The position numbers were made by a program, and so were the translations under genes. Below, in pieces: positions 20,715-30,291 of a DNA stretch of 64,000 bases. The stretch covers positions 1,230,001 to 1,294,000 of the forward strand of contig LSRY02000003.1 of NCBI GenBank assembly GCA_001643675.2. The letters run 5' to 3'. Positions within the stretch are counted from its first letter, which is position 1, and each line of letters opens with the position of its first letter. Below the pieces are notes generated by a model. It did not search any database, was not told the origin of the DNA, and saw only the letters and a program-made list of their open reading frames with translations. This stretch comes from Monocercomonoides exilis. Lineage: Eukaryota > Preaxostyla > Oxymonadida > Polymastigidae.

Positions 20715-21490
20715 CCATTTCAACGAGTATTCTCAACTTTGGTTTTCCCGATACCAAAAACGTTTTTGATTGGATTTTGTTCAAGAGAGTAAGTTGCGTT
20801 GAAGAGAACTTTGGATTCAGGTTGCTCTATAATTTCATCTGGATTTTTGTGTGAATAGATGCATTGTCCATAACGATAACTGATTATTAATATGATTTGA
20901 TTGATCACAAAAATATTTTCAAATAAGTTTCAAAAAATTCGTGGTCAATTGAATGTCGAACAAGTTCAGTTCATAACATTCCATTAATTGCAATTGGCGT
21001 TATTGCAATAAGAGAATGAAGCAAAGGAGTAAGAGGAACAAGAACCTTATCTTCTTATTCTGACCATCCGTGCTTAATGATTCAGCTTATGTTCCACAAA
21101 GCCTCATCGATGAAAAAATGAACATCACCGTCCCATTGAAATTGGAAAAGCTTCTCAACATTGTTTATTCTTTGTTATTAATTTTTATCTGTATTTCCAG
21201 CAGATTGTCTCACGGTGATTCTTTTTAAGGAATACAAAGGAAACATGTGAGTCTCACAGTTTAATTCTTTCAAAAATTATTGAACCGAAGATTTCCCAAT
21301 TGAATGTCCTGAATTTGTCATTTCAAGTGCAACTTTTCTCAAAGTTGTTTGCGAGTTTTGTTTCATTTTTACTCTGAGTATCTGATACAAAGAATCATTA
21401 TCGACAATTCTTTTCTTTCCTTTTTTTTTCAAACTGTTGTGTGACGTCCACACCAACTCGCAACTTTAATTAATTCCTTAAAGTTGTGAC
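20715..21490 (-). pseudogene. Tc1/mariner (IS630-like) transposase remnant
   Basis: Reading the minus strand, scattered frames give the order of a Tc1/mariner DDE transposase. First comes an N-terminal HTH-like TTLRKVALEMTNSGHSIGKS. The first catalytic Asp follows in FIDEALWN (about 21100), then the second in VIVMDNASIHT (20858-20877 on the plus strand), and NPIKNVFGIGKTKVE (about 20770), which matches the family NPIENV motif with the catalytic Glu changed to Lys. The second Asp and NPIKN are about 33 codons apart, as in D34E enzymes. Several stops and frameshifts make it non-functional. No terminal repeats identified. Confidence 0.75.
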
Positions 21491-22980
21491 TATCGTGAGA
21501 AAACATTCATTTGCAAATCATGATTCTGTCTTTGCCAGACCACGAATACGAAACAAATATATTAGCTTTTTTCCAATTTCCAACGTGGTTGGACAGGATG
21601 GTTTTTTGTTGATTTTAATTTCGCAATCGTTTGCTTCCCGGATTTGTTAACTTATTTGTCATTCAGTTTCTTTTTTCTTTTATTCTGCTCTAATTCGTTT
21701 TCAATGATGAATTCAACCTTCAAGCTGATGAATTGAGCGCATTATGACTGGACTAACGCAATATTCTTCTACAGTTGGGACATTTCGAGTTGTCAAAAGT
21801 TAATTTGTGTTGTTTGAGCTTGCAATTAGTAAAAATGTGTGATTATTTTTGAAATCATAACTTTTATCTGTGTGTTTGTTTTAATGAAATTTCATTGTCA
21901 TTTGCAAAATAATTTCAAACAAATTTAAAAAACATATCTTTCGTTTCAAAAACAAAAGTTAGACTCGAAAAAAATATAAGAGGCCCCACATAATAGCTCT
22001 ATCACTTTTCAGGGTTCGTTGATGAACATTTTGAACAAAAATTCAATCCGAAAATTATGACAGAAATTATATGATTTTTAAAATTGAAACCTATATTGCT
22101 CACAAAGATACTATCAACAGGTTTTTATCAGTTATTTTGGTTTTGAAATTTTACACAATAATTGGTTCCAGCAATTTTATTTTTAAACAGATCAACATTT
22201 ATTTTCGAAAGATAGAAACATAAAAAGGAGTGATTTGTAATTTTCTTCATTTTTTTAATCTAAGCATTTTTTCTATCAACCACCAATTGCTTTTATATTC
22301 TTTTTCATTTTTCTCAATGAATCTTAATGTCATTGTTGTTAACATTTGTCATTGAAGGGATTGAATGTTGTCGTATCATATTTTATGAATTTAAAATAAC
22401 AAACCGGAAAAATGTGTTAAATTGAAAACAAAAAGTTAATTCAAAATTCAAAATTTTCTAACGGAAATATTTTCAGTTTCAAATTTTGTCCTATATGTCC
22501 TCCAAAATGGAAGATGCAAAATGAATTCTTTATTTTATTTTATTTTATTTTTATTTTCATTTTCATTTTCATTTTTATTTTTATTTTTATTTTTATTTTT
22601 ATTTTTATTTTTTTTGACAATTCTGATAATTAAAATAAAATAAACATTCTCTATCTATGGAAAAAATGAGAATTTTTATTAATTTGAATTGAAATGATAC
22701 TTACGATAATCTCATTCTTGAGCAGTTCAGTGCAATCCGACAATTGGTCATTTTCTTACAAATGAAACATTTACTACAAATTTTCAATCAATCATTATAA
22801 AATTGAGTACTTCGAGACAAAACAAAATTGAAAAGAAATTTAAAATAAAATTATCCAAAATCGTTCTTTTAAATATAATAATAATAATTATAAATTAAGA
22901 ATTAAGAATAGAATAGAATAGAAAAGAAAAAGAACAACTTTAAAAATATATACAAAAGAAATATCAGGAAAAATTCAACT
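21491..22980. other. AT-rich intergenic DNA
   Basis: The first 250 bases may hold further degraded N-terminal sequence of the transposase. 21840-21866 matches the dispersed repeat (GATTATTTTTGAAATCATAA). A (TTTTA)n/(TTTTC)n microsatellite lies at about 22528-22613. No gene seen; the end is probably the 3' flank of the G3BP-like gene. Confidence 0.5.
22528..22613. repeat. Pentanucleotide/hexanucleotide microsatellite
   Basis: TTTTA units grading into ATTTTC and ATTTTT units over about 85 bases in intergenic DNA. Confidence 0.85.
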
Positions 22981-22999
22981 AATGTGGACTTTTGCTTCA

Positions 23000-25900
23000 T
23001 TATCGATAATTTCCATTATTTCTTTGATATTTTTGATTCGAATATCGAGAATGTGGGGTGGATGCAGAATAAGATGGATGATAAGATGAATATTTTGTGT
23101 GTGCTGAAAAGGAAGAAGAAGAAGAAGATGATGATGATGATGAAGGAGAAGCAGATGAAGAAGAAATCAACGACGATGACGAATATGATGAAAGCAATGA
23201 TGTCGATGATGAAGCAGGGGTGCGTGAGGTGGATGCGCCAGAACGCAAAGAAGAAGAAGGAGAAAGAGAAGGAGAAAGAGATGATGACGATGAATATGAT
23301 TCTGGAATAGGCTTGTAAGTGCGAGAATTCCTTGAGCGAGCAGCATATGTTGTGCTTTCAGCAGTTGATGGCTTAAAAGAAGTAGTAGTAGTAGTAGAAG
23401 AAGAAGGAACTGCTGCTGAATTAGACTTATACGAACTGTAAAAATTAGAAGCCAACGAAGAATAAGTCCGCTGCGTTGGCTTGATTTCTTCTCTTTCTCG
23501 TTCTCTTCCTCTTCCTCTTCCTCGTTCATTTTCTTTGTATCGTTCATTCACTTCTCCCTGCATCGAACTTTGAGACGAAATGGAATTACGTTTTGGAAGC
23601 CTTTCGCTTCCAGATTGAAGAGATGAATAGCTTTGGGTCTCTTTATAAGAAGAGGAAGGATAATGAGAAGAAGGAAAAGAAGAAGGAGAAGGAGAAGAAG
23701 TTGATGATGATGCCGATGGTTGCGGTTGTGATTGTGGTGGTGGAAGTGGTGGTTGTGGCATTGAAGAGGGTAGAGAAGGCGAAGAAGCATCAGAAGAATC
23801 TCTCAAATATTCAGACGGGATTGGTGGAACACGCCGTGTTGGTTGCATTGATGAGGAGGAAGAGGAAGAAGAGGAGGAGGAGGAAGACGAGGAAGAGGAA
23901 GAGGAAGGAGAAGAAAAGATTAAAGGAATTGGAGGGAAAGAGGATCTATGAGAAAGGAAAGATGAAGATGGAGTAGCAAGAAGATAATATGAAGATGAAG
24001 ATTCCGATGAAGGAGGATAAGAAGAAGAGGAAGAGGAGGAAGAAGACGATGAAGAAGAGGGAGAGGAGGAAGAAGACGATGAAATAGAAGGTGTGTAACT
24101 GAAAGGAGAAGAGGATGAGCTTCCAGAAGTTCTTTGATTGGATGAGACAGATGCAGCAGCAGAAGAAGAAGGGGATGATGAATACGAAGAGGAGGAAGAG
24201 GAAGAGGATGAAGGATATGAGCCATTCGAGACATTCTGATGAGACTGCTGTTGACTTTGTTGATTTTGTTGATTTTGCTGCTGCAGAAGTTGCTGAGGAT
24301 GCGGCTGTGGCAATGCAGGCATTGGCAGCTGGGGCTCCTTGTGCATCAGCGCTGGCTGGGATGGCTTATAAGATTGGATTGAATGAGTTGACTGTGTTGA
24401 CTGTGCTGATTGTGCTGATTGTGTTGGCTGAGCAAGCTGTGTGGAATAAACAGACTGTGCTGTTCTCTGCTGGTGCATGGACTCGGTTTGAGTGGCATGT
24501 GGTGAGTATGAATGACTGCGAGGCTCATTCTGAGGCTGAATCTGCGGCTGTTGGTGGTATGGAGGTTGTGGGATGTATGCTCTGTTCTGGTCCTCAGTGC
24601 ATTTTGGTGAAGGAGAAGATGATGATGAAGAGGATGAACCATTCGAAGAAGCAGAGGCAGAGGCAGATGAAGGAATGTTTGGAACAGCAGGGAATGTGAT
24701 GTTTTGGCCATTGTGAGAAGAAGAGAAAGAAGAGAAAGAAGATGATGGAAGCAATGGAGATGACGATGCTGATGTAGGCTCAGCAGGCAAAGAATGAAAT
24801 ACCACATGTGCCGATGAAGATAAAGAGGAGGATGCTGAAGAAGAAGAAGAAGAAGAAGAAGAAGAAGAAGAAGAAGGAGGAGGAGGAGGAGGAGGAGTTG
24901 AAGAAGTAGTATTTGAGTTCATAGCAACAGCAGAAGAAGAACGCTGCGCATTGGTCACATTCGATACATTCGAATGGCTTGCATACGAAGAAGCCCCTTC
25001 AGTTAAAGTGTGGCCTTGTGTGTTTGCAGCGGGAGCAGAAGAGAAAGAAGTCGGCTTTGTCCAGTGAGGCGGGTTGCTCAGCACACTCGCGCTCTTCACA
25101 CGCTCTATCACCACTGCAATCCCATCTATCACAGACAGATGCCGCAGCGCTGAGGTTGCAAACGGATAAGCCGAAGAAGAAGAAGATGATGATGATGATG
25201 AAGACGGGTGAGAAGAGGAAGCTGTCATGTTCCCTATCATGTTGCCTCTTCCTCTCCCTCCTCTCATCAGCCTGTCTTCGCCTTCCTCTTTCTTCCTCGC
25301 ATAGTTTGCATACTCCTCCCTCGCCTTTGAGGCAAGCGCCAAGACAAGCTCTGCCTCCTCTTTGCTTCTGAACTCCACAAGAACATTCTTTCCCCTCTGG
25401 AACGTCTGCGCTGGCTTCACAGAACTGCCCTTTTCGATCGCTTCGTTCACTTTCTTCTCGTCCACACGCAGTATCGCATTGGAATAGCCATTGCGAGAAG
25501 ATGCCTGGTGATAGGAAGACGCATACGATGCAATGGAAGAAGAAGAAGAAGAAGAAGACGATGCCAATAAGGATGAATTTGATGGTGTGATTCCAGATGG
25601 ATGAGGTGGAGGTAGTGTCAGGTATCGGTCATATTGCACTGGCTTGACATACAAATACCTCAAAAGTTCAAGCTTTATTGCTGCTTCGGCATCAGGTGAA
25701 ACTGATGCTGCAACAGTGGTATTGTCAATAAGCGGTCCATTTGACGGTGCTTGCGCTCTTTTGAAGCTTTCTTCTTGTTCTCTGCTTCTTTCTCTTTCTC
25801 TTTCTCTTTCTCTCTCTCTCTCCTGTTCTCGCTCGTTGGCCTCTTCCATCTCTTCTCTTCTCCTTCGCTCCCATTCTCTTTCTCCTTCCTTCATAATCCG

Positions 25901-26728
25901 TTCCTGCTCTTCCCTTTCTTTGATTTCTCTGTCTTCCTTCTCCTTTCTCTCATCTTCCTCTGCCTTTCGCTCCATTTCCAGCTTCCTTTGGCGCTCTTCC
26001 TCTTCCCTCGCTTTCTCTTCGCGCTCCCGCTTCTCAACTTCAATCCTCCTCTCCAACTCTTCCAGTTCCCTTCGCTTCTGCTCAAGAACTGTTGCCTGAA
26101 GGCTTCCACCCAATGCAGAATCAAAGCCAGGCACAATTGTCTGAGGAATTTGAAGAGATCGCTGATCAACAGAAGCACCTGGAATAATTTGAGGCAAGTT
26201 CAATTGAGACGCTTGCATCATCTGAAGTAATGATGATTGCGTAGTCGAGGGAAATGATGGAGGAAAAATCTGTGTTCGTTGAGCAGGAGCTGGTAAAGTT
26301 CCAAATTGTGGAGATGATGGAACCAAAAGTTCAGGAGTCACAATCTCATTGTTCGAATAAACATGCAACATTTCACAGGAAACAAATAAGCGCTTTTTCT
26401 CGTCGGGCTTCTGTTCAAGGATAAAAACATGAGTGAAAGGAGATGCAGTTTCTGCGCCTGTTTCAATCCATCCGTCAATGGTCACAAGCGCAAAACGATC
26501 AAAACTCATCGATTTAGTGAACTGAAGAACAGTTTTTCTTTTTTGTTGCGCTTCATAAAAGGATTCGATCTCATCATGGCCTTCTAGAATTGAATCTTTA
26601 TCTTGAAAACGTTCAAAACGTACGGCATAATCCGCATAAAAGTTTGTTAATTCGGCTGGCTCTGTTTCAAGTAGCTTGTAAAACTGTGAAGCAAATCTTG
26701 GCCCTATTTTTTGCCCTGTAAGAGACAT
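23000..26728 (-). CDS. G3BP: G3BP-like RNA-binding protein (NTF2 domain, coiled coil, degenerate RRM, long Ser/Gln tail)
   Basis: 1242 residues, one exon. Residues about 8-130 form an NTF2-like domain (PRFASQFYKLLETEPAELTN, IDGWIETGAETASPFTHVFI) as in G3BP/Rasputin, which nucleates stress granules and binds partners through NTF2. Residues about 215-320 are a charged coiled coil (ELEELERRIEVEKRER and a long ER-repeat). A degenerate RRM follows (NAILRVDEKKVNEAIEKGSS, GKNVLVEFRSKEEAELV) and a very short RGG (RGGRGRG). The last two thirds is Ser/Gln/Pro/Tyr-rich low complexity, likely disordered. The order NTF2-acidic-RRM-RGG matches G3BP, but the coiled coil and long prion-like tail are unusual. 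The start at 26728 gives a complete NTF2 domain and follows an AT-rich leader. Cytoplasmic by family. Confidence 0.85.
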   Translation of the reverse strand: MSLTGQKIGPRFASQFYKLLETEPAELTNFYADYAVRFERFQDKDSILEGHDEIESFYEAQQKRKTVLQFTKSMSFDRFALVTIDGWIETGAETASPFTHVFILEQKPDEKKRLFVSCEMLHVYSNNEIVTPELLVPSSPQFGTLPAPAQRTQIFPPSFPSTTQSSLLQMMQASQLNLPQIIPGASVDQRSLQIPQTIVPGFDSALGGSLQATVLEQKRRELEELERRIEVEKREREEKAREEEERQRKLEMERKAEEDERKEKEDREIKEREEQERIMKEGEREWERRRREEMEEANEREQERERERERERERSREQEESFKRAQAPSNGPLIDNTTVAASVSPDAEAAIKLELLRYLYVKPVQYDRYLTLPPPHPSGITPSNSSLLASSSSSSSSSIASYASSYHQASSRNGYSNAILRVDEKKVNEAIEKGSSVKPAQTFQRGKNVLVEFRSKEEAELVLALASKAREEYANYARKKEEGEDRLMRGGRGRGNMIGNMTASSSHPSSSSSSSSSSSAYPFATSALRHLSVIDGIAVVIERVKSASVLSNPPHWTKPTSFSSAPAANTQGHTLTEGASSYASHSNVSNVTNAQRSSSAVAMNSNTTSSTPPPPPPPSSSSSSSSSSSSSASSSLSSSAHVVFHSLPAEPTSASSSPLLPSSSFSSFSSSHNGQNITFPAVPNIPSSASASASSNGSSSSSSSSPSPKCTEDQNRAYIPQPPYHQQPQIQPQNEPRSHSYSPHATQTESMHQQRTAQSVYSTQLAQPTQSAQSAQSTQSTHSIQSYKPSQPALMHKEPQLPMPALPQPHPQQLLQQQNQQNQQSQQQSHQNVSNGSYPSSSSSSSSSYSSSPSSSAAASVSSNQRTSGSSSSSPFSYTPSISSSSSSSPSSSSSSSSSSSSSYPPSSESSSSYYLLATPSSSFLSHRSSFPPIPLIFSSPSSSSSSSSSSSSSSSSSSSMQPTRRVPPIPSEYLRDSSDASSPSLPSSMPQPPLPPPQSQPQPSASSSTSSPSPSSFPSSHYPSSSYKETQSYSSLQSGSERLPKRNSISSQSSMQGEVNERYKENERGRGRGREREREEIKPTQRTYSSLASNFYSSYKSNSAAVPSSSTTTTTSFKPSTAESTTYAARSRNSRTYKPIPESYSSSSSLSPSLSPSSSLRSGASTSRTPASSSTSLLSSYSSSSLISSSSASPSSSSSSSSSSSFSAHTKYSSYHPSYSASTPHSRYSNQKYQRNNGNYR

Positions 26729-27265
26729 TTTTAATTTTCGCTAAAAATATGTTATAAATTTGGATTATAGAAATAAAATGTTAATAATTCGTTAAAAATT
26801 GTATTTATAAGTTAAAATAATAAAATGAAACGAATTAGAATTAAAAAAATATTTTATTGTCGCTGGAAACAAACAATGATCAGGCAAAAAACTCTATTTT
26901 CAATTTTCTATTATGGTTAAATAATCATTTTTATTTTTGAATGGAATATTATGATTTCAGTTTCTAGAATAAATTTTTATTATTTTATGTTTAAAACGTT
27001 CATCATAATACGTATTAAAAATGTGATAAGAGATGTTTATTCTTTCCTTTTATAATATTGATAAATTGTAATACATACAAAGAAAGAAATTATAAAATCA
27101 CTTAAATTAAAATTTGTTTCAAGAAAAAGAAGAAGAAGAAAATAATTAAATAAAAAAACTATTGTAAAATAAGCGAGAAGTATTGAACAATGAAATGTTG
27201 TTGTAATTTCATTTTGCTTTTCACAAATATCACTTTAAAACTTCATCTCTCCTGTCATATCAAAT
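26729..27265. other. AT-rich spacer
   Basis: Holds the G3BP-like upstream region and the 3' flank of the next minus-strand gene. No ORF or RNA seen. Confidence 0.6.
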
Positions 27266-28096
27266 TTATTTTTGATTATATGTAGCCGAGTACGATGATT
27301 GAATTGGTGCTTTATCATCTCCTAAGGCAAATCCTGCTTCTCTTTGTTGTCTTCCCGTTCCTTTTCCTTGATGGCGACTTCCTTCCGAATCATCTCTTGC
27401 CCATGGAGCTTCACTGCTTTTGCTTTTTGCTGAAATATTGCGCAATAAAAAATAAACAAGAATGGGGAGGGAAATAGGGAAATTATTAAAAAAAAAATAG
27501 AAAAGTTTTCACAAACTGGAGTATCCAGCAGCAGGTGCCTCTTCATAAGAAGATTTGGAAGAAGGTGTATAATCTGATTTATAAGAGCTTGATGAAGTCG
27601 TTTTAAATCTCCCTTCTTCGCCAGAATCTCCGATTGAAACAATCACATCACTTGTTCTTGGTTGGCGAATAGACTGTTTCCCTCTAGGTTTTTCCGAGCT
27701 TTCCTCTTCCGTATTTCCGAGTGAAAAATGAGATTTTCTCAAACGGTCTTTATCATCCTGCGTCAAGCGAGAGGGTTGTGCATCTCCCTCACTCGAATGT
27801 GACGTGTAAGTCGACTGACTTGTCGTTTTAAATGTATCAGAACTTCCTTCATCAGATCCAAAATTGAAAGACTCTTTTTGCATGTCTTTTTGGTGAGATC
27901 TCGCTGGCGCAACATCAACTGTTCTTGGATCTGCATATGACTGGAAAAAATGTTCAAATTATGATTATTATTTCACATTTAATTTTTTTTCAAGTTGATT
28001 AAAAGAAAAAGTTCATACTGCTTGGCTGCTACTTTGAAAATGAGATTCTCCATCTCCTAATGAAAATCCAGATGTTTTTCTTGCTGATTGTGACAT
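27266..28096 (-). CDS. Small three-exon protein with repeated F-x-LG-D/N motifs
   Basis: I assemble exon 1 28019-28096, exon 2 27517-27940 and exon 3 27266-27429, with introns 27941-28018 (78 bp, GTATGA...TTCCAG) and 27430-27516 (87 bp, GTTTGT...TTTCAG). The phases fit and give 221 residues. A motif recurs: SGFSLGDGESHFQSS at the N-terminus, SFNFGSDEGSSDTFKTTSQS and SHFSLGNTEEES in the middle, and AGFALGDDKAPIQSSYSATY at the C-terminus. The repeats of phenylalanine, small residue, Leu-Gly-Asp/Asn followed by Ser/Thr and Tyr recall short filament proteins that line axonemal microtubules, but I cannot name the family. No membrane segment or signal peptide. Each single ORF covers only one exon, so it would be missed or truncated without splicing. 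Confidence 0.75.
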
Positions 28097-28507
28097 ATTT
28101 TATAGAGATGTTTTTGAGGTTGTTTCAAATAACTGAAAGAAAGGTTCAATTTAAAATTAGTAGTCTGAAATAATGGTTAGTATTAAAAATGTTAGTGAAG
28201 ATTAATAAGGATTTTTTGAGAAGTTATGTTCATTCCTAAAAAGAAAATACTGCACATGACATTTTGTAAATGAAAATAAGAATGAAAAACGAACGTCGAA
28301 TTACAAAAAAACAAAAAAAAAAATTTATTTGACTATTTTGAAAAAAATATCTTTAAAATAGTATCTCAAGAAAAAAAACCAGAATGAACTCAAAGAATGC
28401 TATGTGTGAATGAAATAAATGCATATTAGCTGGAGGTGAAAGAAGATAAAATTGGTTCGAAAATAGCATTCTTCACAAATGGATAATCCATTTTAATTTA
28501 TATAAAA
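28097..28507. other. AT-rich spacer
   Basis: About 410 bases between the start of the small repeat-protein gene and the end of the protease gene. No ORF or RNA seen. Confidence 0.6.
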
Positions 28508-29425
28508 TTAACATTCGACTGAAACTGAATAAAAATTGCTCTCCACACCACATTCGTTTGCCCCTCTAAGCATTCTAAAGAATCCATTTTCTCCCCAATC
28601 ATCTCCCCATGAATTTTGCAATATCCAATAAGGAATTCCATTTTCCACTCCCCATCCAATAAGAGGAACAGCATGCCCACCACAAGCTGTTTTTGATGCG
28701 TGCTGATAAATTCCTTTTTCATAATTCATGAAATCAAGATAAATCATAAATCGAGCGTAAACAGGCCCATTTGTACATAATTCTTGCTGAATCTGATTCA
28801 CTGTGAAATGCTGTAATTTTTTTGCTTTATATCTTTTGATGAAAGATCCATTAACGCATTTTTGAGGACATTGAGGAATTCTTCCAGAGCCCGAAACATA
28901 TGGAATGCAATCTTCCGTCGTGATCCCATGGTCAATCACCCATTTATATGCAAGTGTTGCATTTCCTTTTTCACATCCAAAATCAGTCGAATCACACGAA
29001 ACAAGATCTTGGACAGATAGCATGCCCTTCGGACAACCATTAATAGCAAAGCGATCGCTAACAGTCTCTGCGGTTGTAAAAGCCCAACACGATCCACAGG
29101 CTGACTGTCGATATGAGCCGTATATTTTTCCAGGCCATTGCTCTCTTGCATCAAATGACTCAGGAAGATTTTCTGGTTCAACATATTTTTCTGCATCTTC
29201 CATTTCAAAAATTTCTCCAAGCATAGACATCATTTTCTTGTAAGTTATAATATCTGGAGAATAATCCTTCGCTTTCCATGTTGATTTGGGGTTATTGTTA
29301 ATATCTTCAATTAACGATGCTGCGACGAACGACAATAAAACAATTGGAAGAAGCATTATCCAGACACTCTTCACCAGACAATTTAAATAGAATTTTCTGA
29401 TTAAAAATATTAATTTATACAACAT
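28508..29425 (-). CDS. Cathepsin B-like papain-family cysteine protease
   Basis: 305 residues from the first Met. Met24 (29356) is the better start because it opens a clean signal peptide (MLLPIVLLSFVAAS). A short propeptide is followed by mature LPESFDAREQWPG. Catalytic residues are all present: oxyanion Gln107, Cys113 in SACGSCWAF, His251 in CGGHAVPLIGWG, and Asn271 in ILQNSWG. The overall pattern is cathepsin B. The region that holds the occluding loop in animal cathepsin B is short and lacks its paired histidines, so exopeptidase activity is doubtful and it should act as an endopeptidase. Likely lysosomal/phagosomal or secreted. Head-to-head with AP-2 sigma. Confidence 0.93.
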   Translation of the reverse strand: MLYKLIFLIRKFYLNCLVKSVWIMLLPIVLLSFVAASLIEDINNNPKSTWKAKDYSPDIITYKKMMSMLGEIFEMEDAEKYVEPENLPESFDAREQWPGKIYGSYRQSACGSCWAFTTAETVSDRFAINGCPKGMLSVQDLVSCDSTDFGCEKGNATLAYKWVIDHGITTEDCIPYVSGSGRIPQCPQKCVNGSFIKRYKAKKLQHFTVNQIQQELCTNGPVYARFMIYLDFMNYEKGIYQHASKTACGGHAVPLIGWGVENGIPYWILQNSWGDDWGENGFFRMLRGANECGVESNFYSVSVEC

Positions 29426-29433
29426 TGATCAAA
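29357..29433. promoter_or_regulatory. Short shared divergent promoter region
   Basis: Only 77 bases separate the preferred protease start (29356, minus) from the AP-2 sigma ATG (29434, plus), or 8 bases if the first protease Met is used. Both genes must take their promoters from this AT-rich stretch or from each other's coding sequence. No motif identified. Confidence 0.4.
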
Positions 29434-29984
29434 ATGATCCACTTTTTTTATCTTATAAACCGTTTGGGCAGAATTAGAGTTGCAAAGTACTATGTGCCAT
29501 ACGAAGATGAAGAAAAGCGTTCGCTCGAGTCGCAAACACTAAGAATGATTACAAAGAGGCCAAAAGATTTCACTCATTTTATCGAGGTTTAATTTGTGCT
29601 TTTCAAAGTGAAAATTTTTAATTTTTTGTCATAACACTTATCGTCACATTTAGTATAAAAGCATGAAGCTTATATTCCGCCGTTATGCCGGATTGTATTT
29701 TATTGTTGGCGTTGATTACAACGATAATGAACTTGCATATCTTGAGGTTATCCATCTTTTTGTGGAGTGTCTTGATGATTATTTCGGAACCGTTTGCGAG
29801 TTGGATGTTGTGTATACTTTTTACAAGGTTTGCTCGCTGTATGTTGCATGATTTTTTGAGATTAATTATCTGTTTAAATCAGGCTTACGCAATCATTGAT
29901 GAGATATTTCTTGGGGGAGAAATCCAGGAAACAAGCCGCAGTGTTGTTGTTTCAAGATTGAGAGATTTGGATATGGAAGATTGA
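29434..29984 (+). CDS. AP2S1: AP-2 complex sigma subunit (clathrin adaptor small chain)
   Basis: Three exons, 29434-29586, 29654-29827 and 29883-29984, all joined in phase 0, give 142 residues, which is the usual length of sigma-2. Introns are 67 bp (29587-29653) and 55 bp (29828-29882). The protein starts [20 protein letters not shown] and contains [34 protein letters not shown] and [22 protein letters not shown] and GEIQETS favour AP-2 sigma over AP-1 sigma. The longin-like fold belongs to the AP-2 core that binds dileucine cargo at the plasma membrane. No single ORF covers more than one exon, so the gene is easy to miss. Confidence 0.95.
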
Positions 29985-30291
29985 TTCCTTTTTCTTCAAA
30001 ATTTCTCTTTTTTCTGATTATTTCAAAAGAAAAATCAAAATTTTGAATTTTTATTTTTAAACTTGTTATTCTGGATCACGTAAAATACATTGCAATGTTA
30101 TTCGAAAATTATTTTCAAAAATCGATCAAAGCTGTTATTGTTATGAAAACCGGATTATTTTTCAATAACGTTTTTTTTTTTAATTTTTTTATTTTAATTG
30201 TGTTGTCTTTTTATAGACGCTTTTTTCTTTATTGGCACCAAATTTTTTTGAAATGAAAAAAAGTTAAAAACACATCAAAAAAAAATCAGAA
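29985..30291. other. AT-rich spacer
   Basis: Between AP-2 sigma and the transposase remnant, which converge here. T-rich runs near 30172-30190. No gene seen. Confidence 0.6.
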
